In this document: positions 28,557 through 37,431 of the stretch, piece after piece | How positions within the stretch are numbered: the stretch's first letter is position 1 | How the letters are laid out: every line of letters begins with the position of its first letter | Source of the DNA: Exiguobacterium sibiricum 7-3 | GTDB lineage: Bacteria; Bacillota; Bacilli; Exiguobacteriales; Exiguobacteriaceae | Direction: 5' to 3' | NCBI RefSeq assembly: GCF_000620865.1 | Contig: NZ_KK211190.1 | Location: forward strand, 1,191,971-1,255,970 | DNA: 64,000 nt | Translations under genes and position numbers: made by a program | Notes under the pieces: generated by a model | Told to the model about the DNA's origin: nothing | Database searches by the model: none | What the model saw: the letters and a program-made list of their open reading frames with translations, nothing else

Positions 28557-30776
28557 ATGTCACAAACAAAGCAGACGTTTTCGACCGAACTCGGTGGACG
28601 TCCATTAACAATTGAAATCGGTCAACTGGCCAAACAAGCAAACGGAGCAGCATTGATCCGTTACGGTGAGACTGCAGTCCTTGCGACGGTCGTCGCATCA
28701 AAACAACCAAAAGACTTAGATTTCTTCCCATTAACAGTGAACTATGAAGAAAAATTATATGCAGCAGGTAAGATTCCAGGCGGTTTCCTAAAACGTGAAG
28801 GACGTCCAGGCGAAAATGCGATTTTGACATCACGCCTGATTGACCGTCCGATCCGTCCATTGTTCCCGGATGGATTCCGTCACGACATCCAAGTCGCAAC
28901 GACGGTATTATCTTCGGACGAAGATAATTCACCAGAAGTCGCAGCGATGATTGGGGCTTCAATCGCCTTGTCGATTTCAGACATTCCATTCGATGGTCCG
29001 ATTGCAGGCGTGACGATTGGTCGTGTGAACGGTGAGTTCATCGTCAATCCGACAATGAGTCAAGCGGCTGAAAGCGATATTGACCTTCAAGTTGCCGGAA
29101 CGAAACATGCGGTCAACATGGTTGAAGCAGGTGCAAAAGAAGTTTCAGAAGAAGCGATGCTTGAAGCGATTCTTCTCGGACATGACGTCATCAAGACATT
29201 GATTGCGTTCCAAGAAGAAATCGTCGCAGCTGTTGGTCAAGAAAAATTCGCCTATACGGTCTCTTCGTTTGACGAGACACTTGTCAATCGCTTGAAAGCC
29301 GACGCGCTTGCAGAAGTGACGATGGCTGTTCAAGTCGAAGAAAAACAAGCACGTGATCTTGCCATCAATGAAGTCATTTCGAAATATATCGATCAGTACG
29401 CAGCAGATGATTCGATTACGGAAGCACAATTAGCAGAAGTATCGGGTGTCTTGAACAAATTCGTCAAAACAGAAGTGCGTCGTTTGATTACAGAAGATAA
29501 AGTCCGCCCAGACGGTCGTGGTCTTGCCGAGATCCGTCCGCTTGATTCAGAAATCGGATTGTTACCGCGTGCACACGGTTCAGGTCTCTTCACTCGTGGT
29601 CAAACTCAAGTCTTGTCTGTTGCAACGCTCGGTGTCGCAGGAGATGCGCAAATCATCGATGGTCTTGGACTCAAAGCAGAAAAACGTTTCATGCACCACT
29701 ATAACTTCCCGCCGTTCTCAGTCGGAGAAGCGCGTCCGATGCGTGCACCGGGTCGTCGTGAAATCGGTCACGGAGCACTAGGGGAACGTGCACTGTTACC
29801 AGTTCTTCCATCAGAAACAGATTTCCCTTACACGATTCGTCTGGTGTCGGAAGTCCTCGAATCAAACGGATCGTCTTCACAGGCGTCGATTTGTGGATCA
29901 ATCCTTGCCATGATGGATGCAGGTGTGCCGCTGAAAGCGCCGGTTGCCGGAATTGCAATGGGCTTGATCAAAGAAGGCGAAAACTATTCAATCTTGACTG
30001 ACATTCAAGGTATGGAAGATCATCTCGGCGATATGGACTTTAAAGTCGCAGGAACTAAAGATGGTGTGACTGCCCTTCAAATGGATATGAAGATTGGCGG
30101 AATTACGCGCCAAATTTTAGAAGAGGCACTTGAACAAGCGCGTCTTGGTCGTTTACACATCCTCGAACACATGAATTCAGTCATTGCTGAACCACGTGTT
30201 GAGTTGTCTAAATATGCACCGAAAATCGTCACACTCAAAATCAATCCGGATAAAATCCGTGATGTGATTGGACCCGGCGGTAAAGTCATCAACAGCATCA
30301 TCGATGAGACGGGTGTTAAAATCGATATCGATCAAGACGGAACCGTCTTTATCGCGTCAACGGATCAAGACGGTATTAACCGTGCTCGTCAGTTGATTGA
30401 AGATATCGTCCGTGAAGTCGTCATCGGAGAAGAATTTGACGGGACAGTTCGCCGCGTCGAAAAATTCGGTGCCTTCGTCGAATTGTTCAAAGGGAAAGAT
30501 GCCCTTGTGCATATCTCGGAACTAGCGCTTGAGCGTGTTGGTCAAACCGAAGATGTCGTTAAATTAGGCGATAAATTGAAAGTCCGTGTCACGGAAGTCG
30601 ATGACAAAGGACGTGTCAATGCATCGCATAAAGTACTGCTTGTTGAAGGTATGAGTGCGGAAGATCGCGCTGCATACGATGAAAAGAAAAAAACAGAGCG
30701 TGACAGCCGCCCGCCGCGTCGGGATACTGGATCTCGCCCACCACGTGACGGACAACGTCCACCGCGTCGTAACTAA
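28557..30776 (+). CDS. pnp: Polynucleotide phosphorylase
   Basis: PNPase is a trimeric 3'-5' phosphorolytic exoribonuclease of the degradosome network. The protein of 739 residues has two RNase PH-like domains ([20 protein letters not shown] and the second core with [15 protein letters not shown]), a KH domain ([20 protein letters not shown]) and an S1 domain, then a short Arg/Pro-rich tail. I chose ATG 28557, with AGAGGGGA 8 bp upstream, over an upstream in-frame ATG at 28521 that lacks a site. Confidence 0.98.
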   Translation: MSQTKQTFSTELGGRPLTIEIGQLAKQANGAALIRYGETAVLATVVASKQPKDLDFFPLTVNYEEKLYAAGKIPGGFLKREGRPGENAILTSRLIDRPIRPLFPDGFRHDIQVATTVLSSDEDNSPEVAAMIGASIALSISDIPFDGPIAGVTIGRVNGEFIVNPTMSQAAESDIDLQVAGTKHAVNMVEAGAKEVSEEAMLEAILLGHDVIKTLIAFQEEIVAAVGQEKFAYTVSSFDETLVNRLKADALAEVTMAVQVEEKQARDLAINEVISKYIDQYAADDSITEAQLAEVSGVLNKFVKTEVRRLITEDKVRPDGRGLAEIRPLDSEIGLLPRAHGSGLFTRGQTQVLSVATLGVAGDAQIIDGLGLKAEKRFMHHYNFPPFSVGEARPMRAPGRREIGHGALGERALLPVLPSETDFPYTIRLVSEVLESNGSSSQASICGSILAMMDAGVPLKAPVAGIAMGLIKEGENYSILTDIQGMEDHLGDMDFKVAGTKDGVTALQMDMKIGGITRQILEEALEQARLGRLHILEHMNSVIAEPRVELSKYAPKIVTLKINPDKIRDVIGPGGKVINSIIDETGVKIDIDQDGTVFIASTDQDGINRARQLIEDIVREVVIGEEFDGTVRRVEKFGAFVELFKGKDALVHISELALERVGQTEDVVKLGDKLKVRVTEVDDKGRVNASHKVLLVEGMSAEDRAAYDEKKKTERDSRPPRRDTGSRPPRDGQRPPRRN

Positions 30777-30780
30777 TGAA

Positions 30781-30830
30781 AACAAAGGTGGCTCAACGGT
30801 GCGAATACGTGCACCGCGGGCCACCTTGTT
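30781..30830 (+). terminator. Long hairpin after pnp
   Basis: AACAAAGGTGGC (30781-30792) pairs with GGCCACCTTGTT (30819-30830), and an inner GGTGC/GCACC stem extends it. The T-run is short, so termination may be partial. Confidence 0.55.
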
Positions 30831-30854
30831 TCATATTTCAAGGAGGAATGAACG

Positions 30855-32096
30855 ATGGTCGAAAGACTTGTATTAGAGAACGGGGTTCGAATCGTCAGTG
30901 AACGGATTGAGAATGCCCGGAGTGTGGCAACCGGTATTTTCATCAAAGCCGGTTCACGGACGGAAACAAAAGAAGAACATGGTATCAGTCATTTGATTGA
31001 ACACATGATGTTTAAAGGGACGAAAAAACAATCGGCAAAAGAAATTGCCGTTTATTTTGACCGCCTGGGTGGTAATATTAATGCATTCACGAGTAAAGAT
31101 CAGACCTGTTATTATGTGAAGACATTGGATGAACACGCCATCACGGCGTTTGATGTCTTGGCAGACATGTTTTTGGAGTCGACGTTTGACGAAGAGGAAC
31201 TGGAAAAAGAAAAGCGGGTCGTGATTGAAGAAATTAAAATGTATGAAGATACACCGGATGATTTGGTACATGAACTGTTAGCAGTTGCGGCGTACGGGGA
31301 AGATGTCATGGCACGACCGATTCTCGGTACGGAAGAAAGTGTCAAACAGCTCAGCCGTCAAATGATTGTAGAGTACCTGCAGGAAGCGTATGCACCGGAA
31401 CAAATCGTCATCTCAGTTGCAGGGCATGTGACGGACGAACTGATTACACAAATTAAAAACCGATTCAGTGTACTGCAGACAAATGGGACCGTTCGGCAGA
31501 TTGAAGAGCCCGTTTTGAAAAGTGATTCGTTACGGAAGGAAAAAGATACGGAACAAGTCCATGTTTGTTATAATTTCCGGGCGATTCCTTCTGCGGATGA
31601 TCGTTTGCCGACGTTAGCCTTACTCAATAATGCGTTTGGAGCAACGATGTCGAGCCGCTTGTTTCAATCGATTCGTGAAGACCGCGGATTAGCATATTCC
31701 GTCTTTTCGTACTATACGACGTTTGATGATCATGGCACGTTTACGATTTATGTCGGAACATCAAAAGAAACGTTGGAAGAAGTGGAAACTGTTCTTTCAA
31801 CGGAAATCCAGCAACTGCTCGAACACGGTCTGACAACGAAAGAGCTTGAAGATGGAATTGAGCAGTTAAAGGGATCGTTGATTTTAGGAAATGAGAGCAC
31901 ATCGAGTCATATGAACCGTAATGCCCGGAATGAACTCCATCTCGGAATGCATCCGACACTAGAAGATGTACTTGCTGAAGTGGAACAGATTACGCCTGCT
32001 AACGTTCAGGAAATGATTGCCTATATCTTTAGCGAACCACCTGCTAAAGCGTACATCTTGCCGGAAATCGATGAGGCAGACCTTGAAACCGAGTGA
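30855..32096 (+). CDS. mlpA: M16-family zinc peptidase MlpA
   Basis: This is a mitochondrial-processing-peptidase-like M16 protease, in the place of B. subtilis mlpA (ymxG). The inverted zinc motif HLIEH (in ISHLIEHMMFKGTKK) is intact, with a downstream Glu in the VIEEIKMYEDTPDD segment. The 413-residue length fits the family, with two similar halves of which only the first is catalytic. It is expected in the cytosol, as I see no signal peptide. AAGGAGGAA precedes the ATG. Confidence 0.92.
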   Translation: MVERLVLENGVRIVSERIENARSVATGIFIKAGSRTETKEEHGISHLIEHMMFKGTKKQSAKEIAVYFDRLGGNINAFTSKDQTCYYVKTLDEHAITAFDVLADMFLESTFDEEELEKEKRVVIEEIKMYEDTPDDLVHELLAVAAYGEDVMARPILGTEESVKQLSRQMIVEYLQEAYAPEQIVISVAGHVTDELITQIKNRFSVLQTNGTVRQIEEPVLKSDSLRKEKDTEQVHVCYNFRAIPSADDRLPTLALLNNAFGATMSSRLFQSIREDRGLAYSVFSYYTTFDDHGTFTIYVGTSKETLEEVETVLSTEIQQLLEHGLTTKELEDGIEQLKGSLILGNESTSSHMNRNARNELHLGMHPTLEDVLAEVEQITPANVQEMIAYIFSEPPAKAYILPEIDEADLETE

Positions 32097-32160
32097 GCCT
32101 TACCATACACTGAAGTAGCATGTAACTGAAAAACAAGTTGTGGAGAAAGAAGGAATACCC

Positions 32161-33624
32161 TTGAATTTAGCTGAACTAATCGAAGTCATTCAGACTCAAA
32201 AAACGGAACGTATGGTAGATGCAGTCGTGACATCCTTAACAACCGATTCGCGTGATGTGAAGCCAGGTACGTTATTTGTCGCCATCAAAGGTTATACAGT
32301 GGATGGACACGATTATGCCAAACAGGCCGAAGCACAGGGGGCTGTCGCCATCGTGTCAGAACGCTTGCTTGATGTGACGATTCCTGTCATTCTTGTCAGA
32401 AGCACAACCCGAGCGATGGCAGAACTTGCCGGTAAGTTTTATGATTATCCTTCCGAAAAGATGCGGATGATCGGCATCACCGGAACGAATGGAAAAACGA
32501 CGACGACGACGATCGTGCGTGATGTCTTGGCTCAGTTGGGACGGAAAACGGGTATCATCGGTACCGTCGAAGTCAAAATCGGTGATCGGGTCGTCCCGAG
32601 TCGAAATACGACACCTCAAAGTTCGGAACTGCAGGCCTTTTTCCATCAGATGCACCAAGAAGGCGTCGAAGACGTCATCATGGAAGTTTCTTCACATGGA
32701 TTGGAGCTTGGTCGAGTGACCGGAACAGATTTTGATGTGGCTGGTTTTACAAACTTGACACACGATCATCTGGATTTCCATAAGACGTTCGAGAATTATG
32801 CACGGGCAAAAGGCTTGCTCTTCGCCCAACTCGGACAACGGTTGTCCGATAAAAAAGTGGCAGTCTTGAATGCGGATGATGAGATCAGTCATTTATTTGA
32901 GATGATGACGGGTGCTCGTGTCATGACATACGGGATTGATCAACCGGCCGACTTGAAGGCTACAAATATTACACAAACACTTCAGGAAACGACGTTTACG
33001 ATGGTCTATCAAGAACAATCGGTCGAACTGACCGTTCAATTCATCGGTCGATTCAACGTCTATAACTTACTGCTCGCTACCGGCATCCTTCTTTCAATCG
33101 GCTACAGTTTAACTGAGATTTCGAATGCGATCACTCAGATACAGCCAGCAAAAGGCCGGATGCAACGTTTGCCGATTGACGGCTACAACATTTACGTCGA
33201 TTATGCCCATACGCCAGATGGAATTGAACAATGTCTGAAAGCATTGGTCGATGTTCCGAAAGAAAACATCATCTTCTTGATTGGAACAGGTGGTAATCGG
33301 GATGTGACTAAACGTCCGATGATGGGGCAACTCGCATCGACGTATGCGGGGACAGTCGTCATCACAACCGATGATCCTCGTTTTGAATCGTATGAGTCCA
33401 TCACATCCGGAATCGCATCCGGTATGCTCCACGATCAATTCGTTGAAATCGGAGACCGGGAAGAAGCAGTCCGCTACGCAGCGAGTCTTGCTCGTCCAGA
33501 CAACATCGTCATCCTGGCAGGAAAAGGGCATGAAAAATATCAAATCATTGGGGATGAGAAGACACCCCTCGACGAAGAAGTACTCGTCAAAGAGATGATA
33601 CGCCAATTGGAGGAAAAGAAGTGA
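32161..33624 (+). CDS. murE: UDP-MurNAc-tripeptide synthetase MurE
   Basis: MurE adds the third, diamino residue to UDP-MurNAc-L-Ala-D-Glu. From TTG 32161 it has 487 residues, with the Mur ligase P-loop GITGTNGKTTT near residue 108-115 and the VDYAHTPDGIEQCL block. The diamino acid motif, DNPR in mDAP enzymes, reads DDPR at about 404-407, a mixed form. I chose TTG 32161 because AAGAAGGAA lies 7 bp upstream; GTG 32140 has none. It lies outside any dcw cluster and overlaps a FemAB-type gene, which suggests L-lysine as substrate, an inference to be tested. Confidence 0.9.
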   Translation: MNLAELIEVIQTQKTERMVDAVVTSLTTDSRDVKPGTLFVAIKGYTVDGHDYAKQAEAQGAVAIVSERLLDVTIPVILVRSTTRAMAELAGKFYDYPSEKMRMIGITGTNGKTTTTTIVRDVLAQLGRKTGIIGTVEVKIGDRVVPSRNTTPQSSELQAFFHQMHQEGVEDVIMEVSSHGLELGRVTGTDFDVAGFTNLTHDHLDFHKTFENYARAKGLLFAQLGQRLSDKKVAVLNADDEISHLFEMMTGARVMTYGIDQPADLKATNITQTLQETTFTMVYQEQSVELTVQFIGRFNVYNLLLATGILLSIGYSLTEISNAITQIQPAKGRMQRLPIDGYNIYVDYAHTPDGIEQCLKALVDVPKENIIFLIGTGGNRDVTKRPMMGQLASTYAGTVVITTDDPRFESYESITSGIASGMLHDQFVEIGDREEAVRYAASLARPDNIVILAGKGHEKYQIIGDEKTPLDEEVLVKEMIRQLEEKK

Positions 33625-34880
33625 CTTATCAACAACTTGAAATTGAACAGGCGCAGTTTGAACAGTTTGTAAAAACCCACCCGAAAGGAGATCTCCTGCA
33701 GTTACCTGCTTGGGGATCCGTCAAGGCGGCAACTGGCTGGACGCATGAACGGATTGCGGTCGGAACATCAACCGGTCAACTGGTTGGGGTCGCGTTGTTA
33801 TTATTTAAAAAAGTTCCAAAATTACCGTTTACGTTATGTTATGCTCCACGCGGATTTGTCGTTGATTATACAGATCAGGCAGCCGTTGCGGCATTACGGG
33901 ATGCGGCGATTCAAGTCGCAAAGAAACGAAAAGCAATTACCATTAAACTCGATCCGAACGTCGACCGGACAGAATATCCGAACTTGCTTCAAGAAATGAA
34001 GGAACTCGGATTCAAGCACAACGGATTCGGAGGCGGATTTGATTATGCGCAACCGCGCTTTACGATGGAGACAAGTCTTGAAGGATCGGAAAAAGAAATT
34101 TTTGATCGCTTCCATTCCAAGTTCCGTTATAATGTCCGTTTGGCCGAACGAAAAGGGATTGTTTGTTACGAGGCATCGCGGGAAGAGTTAAAAACATTTG
34201 CGAACCTGATGGTCGAAACGGGCGAACGCGATGGATTTTCGATTCGTGGTCTCGATTATTTTGAAAATCTCTACGATCATCTGCGTCCAACTGGAGACGC
34301 GGCATTGTTTTTGACTAAACTGGATGTCGTCCGGGCGCTTGAAAATACGGAAGCAGCCTTATTACAAGCAGATAAAGAATTAACGAAAATCCATCGTCAG
34401 CTGGAAAAAGAAACGGTCGAGAAAAAAATCAACAGTTTAAATAATCGACTCGAACAGACGACCGCTCAGATTGAAAAAGCAGAGAAATCCAAAACCGAAC
34501 TGATGGCGATTGCGGCAAAACATCCAAACGGAGTGATTCTTTCGGGCGGCTTGTTGACCTTGGCCGGTCGACGGTCATATTACCTTTACGGTGCTTCATC
34601 AAACGAATACCGTGAATTCATGCCGAATCATTTAATGCAGTGGACGATGATGCGTCATGCGAAAGCGCACGGCGCCCTCTCATATGACTTTGGTGGTGTC
34701 AGCGGGTCAACGGATCCGGACGATCATTATGCCGGTCTATATGCGTTTAAATCAGGTTGGGGCAGTGAAATGATTGAAAAAATCGGTGAATTCGACTATG
34801 TCTTGAACAAGCCGTTGTATCTGTTGCTTGAAACAGGGTTGCCGATTCTTCAAAAAATCCGGAAGAAGTTACGCCGCTAA
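33621..34880 (+). CDS. FemAB-family peptidoglycan bridge peptidyltransferase
   Basis: FemX/FemAB enzymes use aminoacyl-tRNA to add bridge residues to the lysine side chain of peptidoglycan precursors. The 419-residue protein has two GNAT-like domains (GDLLQLPAWGSVKAATGWTH near the start and the YYLYGASSNEYREFMPNHLM block) split by a charged coiled-coil arm at roughly residues 235-300, as in FemA. The GTG start at 33621 overlaps the murE stop (GTGA), so the pair is likely coupled. The added residue cannot be read from the sequence; glycine is plausible if the host is Exiguobacterium (Lys-Gly type wall). Confidence 0.88.
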   Translation: MTYQQLEIEQAQFEQFVKTHPKGDLLQLPAWGSVKAATGWTHERIAVGTSTGQLVGVALLLFKKVPKLPFTLCYAPRGFVVDYTDQAAVAALRDAAIQVAKKRKAITIKLDPNVDRTEYPNLLQEMKELGFKHNGFGGGFDYAQPRFTMETSLEGSEKEIFDRFHSKFRYNVRLAERKGIVCYEASREELKTFANLMVETGERDGFSIRGLDYFENLYDHLRPTGDAALFLTKLDVVRALENTEAALLQADKELTKIHRQLEKETVEKKINSLNNRLEQTTAQIEKAEKSKTELMAIAAKHPNGVILSGGLLTLAGRRSYYLYGASSNEYREFMPNHLMQWTMMRHAKAHGALSYDFGGVSGSTDPDDHYAGLYAFKSGWGSEMIEKIGEFDYVLNKPLYLLLETGLPILQKIRKKLRR

Positions 34881-35542
34881 TGAAACGGGGAACAATCTTC
34901 ATCTGGATTTTGTTCCTGTTGGTCATGTTTGCCATCGGATCCTTTCTTGCAGCGTCTACTAATCGAATGCCGAGTATTTTGATCGATCAGCCGGAGTTAG
35001 GACTTGACAGTTGTCCGCGGGACAGCGCCGGTGAGAACCGTCTCATCAACGACAGTGTGGATCAATTAAAGCAACTTCATCCAGCAGTTCGTGCAGGTGC
35101 CAAGGATTTGATTCGTCTCAGTCATTCCTGCTACAACATCGATATCCGGATCACACAAGGGTATCGGACAAAAAAACAGCAGGATACGCTGTATGAACAA
35201 GGGCGATCGCAAGCAGGAGAAGTCGTGACTAACGCGCGGGGCGGAGAATCGATGCACAATTATGGTTTGGCGATTGACTTTGTTCAAATGATAGACGGAG
35301 ATATTTCTTACGATTTAGACTATGACGGAAATCAATCAGGTAAAAGTGATTGGCGTGAGGTGGCTGCTGTTGGGAAGGCGCTTGGCTTTGAATGGGGTGG
35401 AGATTGGAAACGGTTTGTCGATTATCCGCACTTCGAGATGACATTCGGTTATTCCTTGAATGAGCTTCAAGCAGGCGAGAAACCGAGCAGGCAGGAAAAA
35501 GCGAACCGAACAGAGGAAATCGAGAAGCTGTTGAATCCGTAA
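34880..35542 (+). CDS. Membrane-anchored M15-family cell-wall peptidase
   Basis: The protein has 220 residues: an N-terminal membrane helix (about 5-25), a spacer, and an M15 zinc peptidase domain like CwlK and Listeria phage endopeptidases. Visible motifs are ITQGYRTKKQQDTLYEQGRS, the zinc ligands in SMHNYGLAIDF and the final His in DYPHFEM. The family cleaves D-Ala-D-Ala or L-Ala-D-Glu bonds; the CwlK-like SMHNYGLAIDF context favours the L-Ala-D-Glu type, but I cannot decide. The ATG overlaps the femAB stop (TAATG), so it belongs to the murE module. Confidence 0.85.
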   Translation: MKRGTIFIWILFLLVMFAIGSFLAASTNRMPSILIDQPELGLDSCPRDSAGENRLINDSVDQLKQLHPAVRAGAKDLIRLSHSCYNIDIRITQGYRTKKQQDTLYEQGRSQAGEVVTNARGGESMHNYGLAIDFVQMIDGDISYDLDYDGNQSGKSDWREVAAVGKALGFEWGGDWKRFVDYPHFEMTFGYSLNELQAGEKPSRQEKANRTEEIEKLLNP

Positions 35543-35546
35543 AACG

Positions 35547-35589
35547 AACATCGTGTGGACCGAAAGAATGGTCACACGATGTTTTTTTT
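35547..35589 (+). terminator. Terminator after the murE module
   Basis: ACATCGTGTGGACC pairs with GGTCACACGATGT (one offset base), followed by eight T. Confidence 0.88.
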
Positions 35590-35609
35590 CGTTTTCACCA
35601 TCCCTGTTG

Positions 35610-35638
35610 TTGGCAGAATGGCAAAGTTCGGCTAGAAT
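35610..35638 (+). promoter_or_regulatory. Predicted sigma-A promoter for the RNase J gene
   Basis: TTGGCA (35610-35615), 17 bp, TAGAAT (35633-35638). Confidence 0.65.
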
Positions 35639-35695
35639 AGTGATAGTGATAAGTGGACGGCTCACGAAAAGTGAATATAAATAGGAGGTCATATC

Positions 35696-37360
35696 GTGTC
35701 AAAGAAAAAGACGGAAAAGGTAAGCGTCTTTGCTCTTGGTGGCGCCGGTGAAATCGGTAAGAACATGTACGTCGTCGAACTCGACGAGGACATCTTCGTA
35801 ATCGATGCTGGATTAATGTTCCCAGGAGATGAGATGCTTGGAATTGATAAAGTCATTCCAGACATTAGTTATTTAAAAGAAAACAAAGAGCGGATTCAAG
35901 GGATTTTCATTACTCATGGACATGAGGACCACATTGGTGCCCTCAGTTATGTCTTACGGGACTTAAAAGTACCGGTTTATGGAACACGTTTAACGCTTGG
36001 TTTGATTGAAATTAAATTAAAAGAAGCCGGTTTATTGAAAAAGGCAGATCTTCGTCCAATTGATGCCAAGACGAAATTAACCGTAGCAGGTCACTTCATT
36101 ACATTTTTCCGTGTTAATCACTCGATTCCGGATGCAGTCGGGGTATGTATCCAAACATCGCAAGGGGCGATTGTCCATACGGGAGACTTTAAATTTGATT
36201 ACACACCGGTTGACGGCAAACAAGCCGATTTCGGGAAAATTGCTGCGATTGGTCAGCGTGGTGTCCTGTGTCTCTTATCGGACTCGACAAATGCAGAACG
36301 TCCTGGAATGTCCGGATCAGAATCAACGGTCGGATCGGAACTTAATGATGTCATCTACGAGGCACCAGGTCGCGTCATCGTAGCTTCATTCGCATCAAAC
36401 GTTCACCGTCTGCAACAAGTCTTTGCAGCGGCAGAAGCCAACAACCGGAAAGTTGCGGTTGTCGGTCGCAGCATGGTCAATATCGTGGAGGTCGCTCAAC
36501 GTTTGAACTACTTGCGCTTTAAACAAAAAACGTTGGTCGAACTGTCGGATATCAATCGACTCGATGACAATCAGGTTGTGATTTTAACGACGGGCTCGCA
36601 AGGCGAACCGATGGCAGCTCTCACACGAATGGCACGGAACGCGCATAAGCAGGTCAATATCCGCTTAAACGATACCGTGGTTGTCGCAGCGTCACCGATT
36701 CCTGGAAACGAGAAATCCGTTTCGAAAACGATTGATCTCTTGTTCCGCGCGGGAGCGAACGTCATCTACAATCAACGGAAAGTTCATGTATCCGGTCACG
36801 GTCATGCGGAAGACTTGAAATTAATGCTGAACTTGATCAAACCGAAATTCTTCGTTCCCATCCACGGGGAGTTCCGGATGCAAAAGGCACACAGCCGTTT
36901 AGCACAGACAGTTGGTGTCAATGCAAACAACATCTTTATCATCGAAAACGGGGATGTCGTCGAGTTTGAAAAACGGAAAGCCCGGATGTCACGGAAAGTG
37001 AACGCCGGAAACGTCCTGATTGACGGAATCGGTGTCGGGGATGTCGGAAACATCGTCTTACGTGATCGTCGTCTGTTGTCACAAGATGGTGTCGTCCTCT
37101 GTGTCATTACAATCAGCCGAAAAAATAAAACGATTGTCTCCGGGCCAGAAATCATTTCCCGCGGCTTCGTTTATATGCGTGAATCAGAAGATATGATCAA
37201 CGAAGCCAACCGTATCGTTGCCAAGCAATTGCAAGGTAAATTGACTGGTGAGCTCGACTGGACAGAAATGAAATCATTGATTCGTGACAAGTTAAGTTCA
37301 TACTTGTATGAACAGACGAAACGTCGTCCGATGATTTTACCGATCATCATGGAAATTTAA
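35696..37360 (+). CDS. rnj: Ribonuclease J
   Basis: RNase J combines 5'-3' exonuclease and endonuclease activity in Bacillota RNA decay. The 554-residue protein is full length: metallo-beta-lactamase core with HGHEDH at residues 74-79, NHSIPDAVG and GDFKFDYTP, beta-CASP part (SDSTNAERPG, GRSM), and C-terminal domain ending KRRPMILPIIMEI. Its place next to ftsK/spoIIIE corresponds to B. subtilis rnjB (RNase J2), yet its zinc site is complete, unlike B. subtilis J2. The GTG start has TAGGAGG upstream. Confidence 0.95.
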   Translation: MSKKKTEKVSVFALGGAGEIGKNMYVVELDEDIFVIDAGLMFPGDEMLGIDKVIPDISYLKENKERIQGIFITHGHEDHIGALSYVLRDLKVPVYGTRLTLGLIEIKLKEAGLLKKADLRPIDAKTKLTVAGHFITFFRVNHSIPDAVGVCIQTSQGAIVHTGDFKFDYTPVDGKQADFGKIAAIGQRGVLCLLSDSTNAERPGMSGSESTVGSELNDVIYEAPGRVIVASFASNVHRLQQVFAAAEANNRKVAVVGRSMVNIVEVAQRLNYLRFKQKTLVELSDINRLDDNQVVILTTGSQGEPMAALTRMARNAHKQVNIRLNDTVVVAASPIPGNEKSVSKTIDLLFRAGANVIYNQRKVHVSGHGHAEDLKLMLNLIKPKFFVPIHGEFRMQKAHSRLAQTVGVNANNIFIIENGDVVEFEKRKARMSRKVNAGNVLIDGIGVGDVGNIVLRDRRLLSQDGVVLCVITISRKNKTIVSGPEIISRGFVYMRESEDMINEANRIVAKQLQGKLTGELDWTEMKSLIRDKLSSYLYEQTKRRPMILPIIMEI

Positions 37361-37369
37361 CAAGAAGAG

Positions 37370-37412
37370 CGACTCAGGGAGGCCGATCGATGGTCAGCTG
37401 AGTCGTTTTTTT
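37370..37412 (+). terminator. Terminator after RNase J gene
   Basis: CGACTCAG (37370-37377) pairs with CTGAGTCG (37398-37405), with a GATCGATC-containing loop, then seven T. Confidence 0.8.
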
Positions 37413-37431
37413 ATCAGGAGGTCAGAGAAAG

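Noticed and set aside
28480-28989. 169-codon open frame on the minus strand
   Set aside because: It lies antisense to the start of pnp, has no ribosome site, and its product is low complexity and unlike any family I know.
33109-33606. 165-codon minus-strand frame
   Set aside because: Antisense to murE, with a Cys/Phe-rich unlikely product and no ribosome site.
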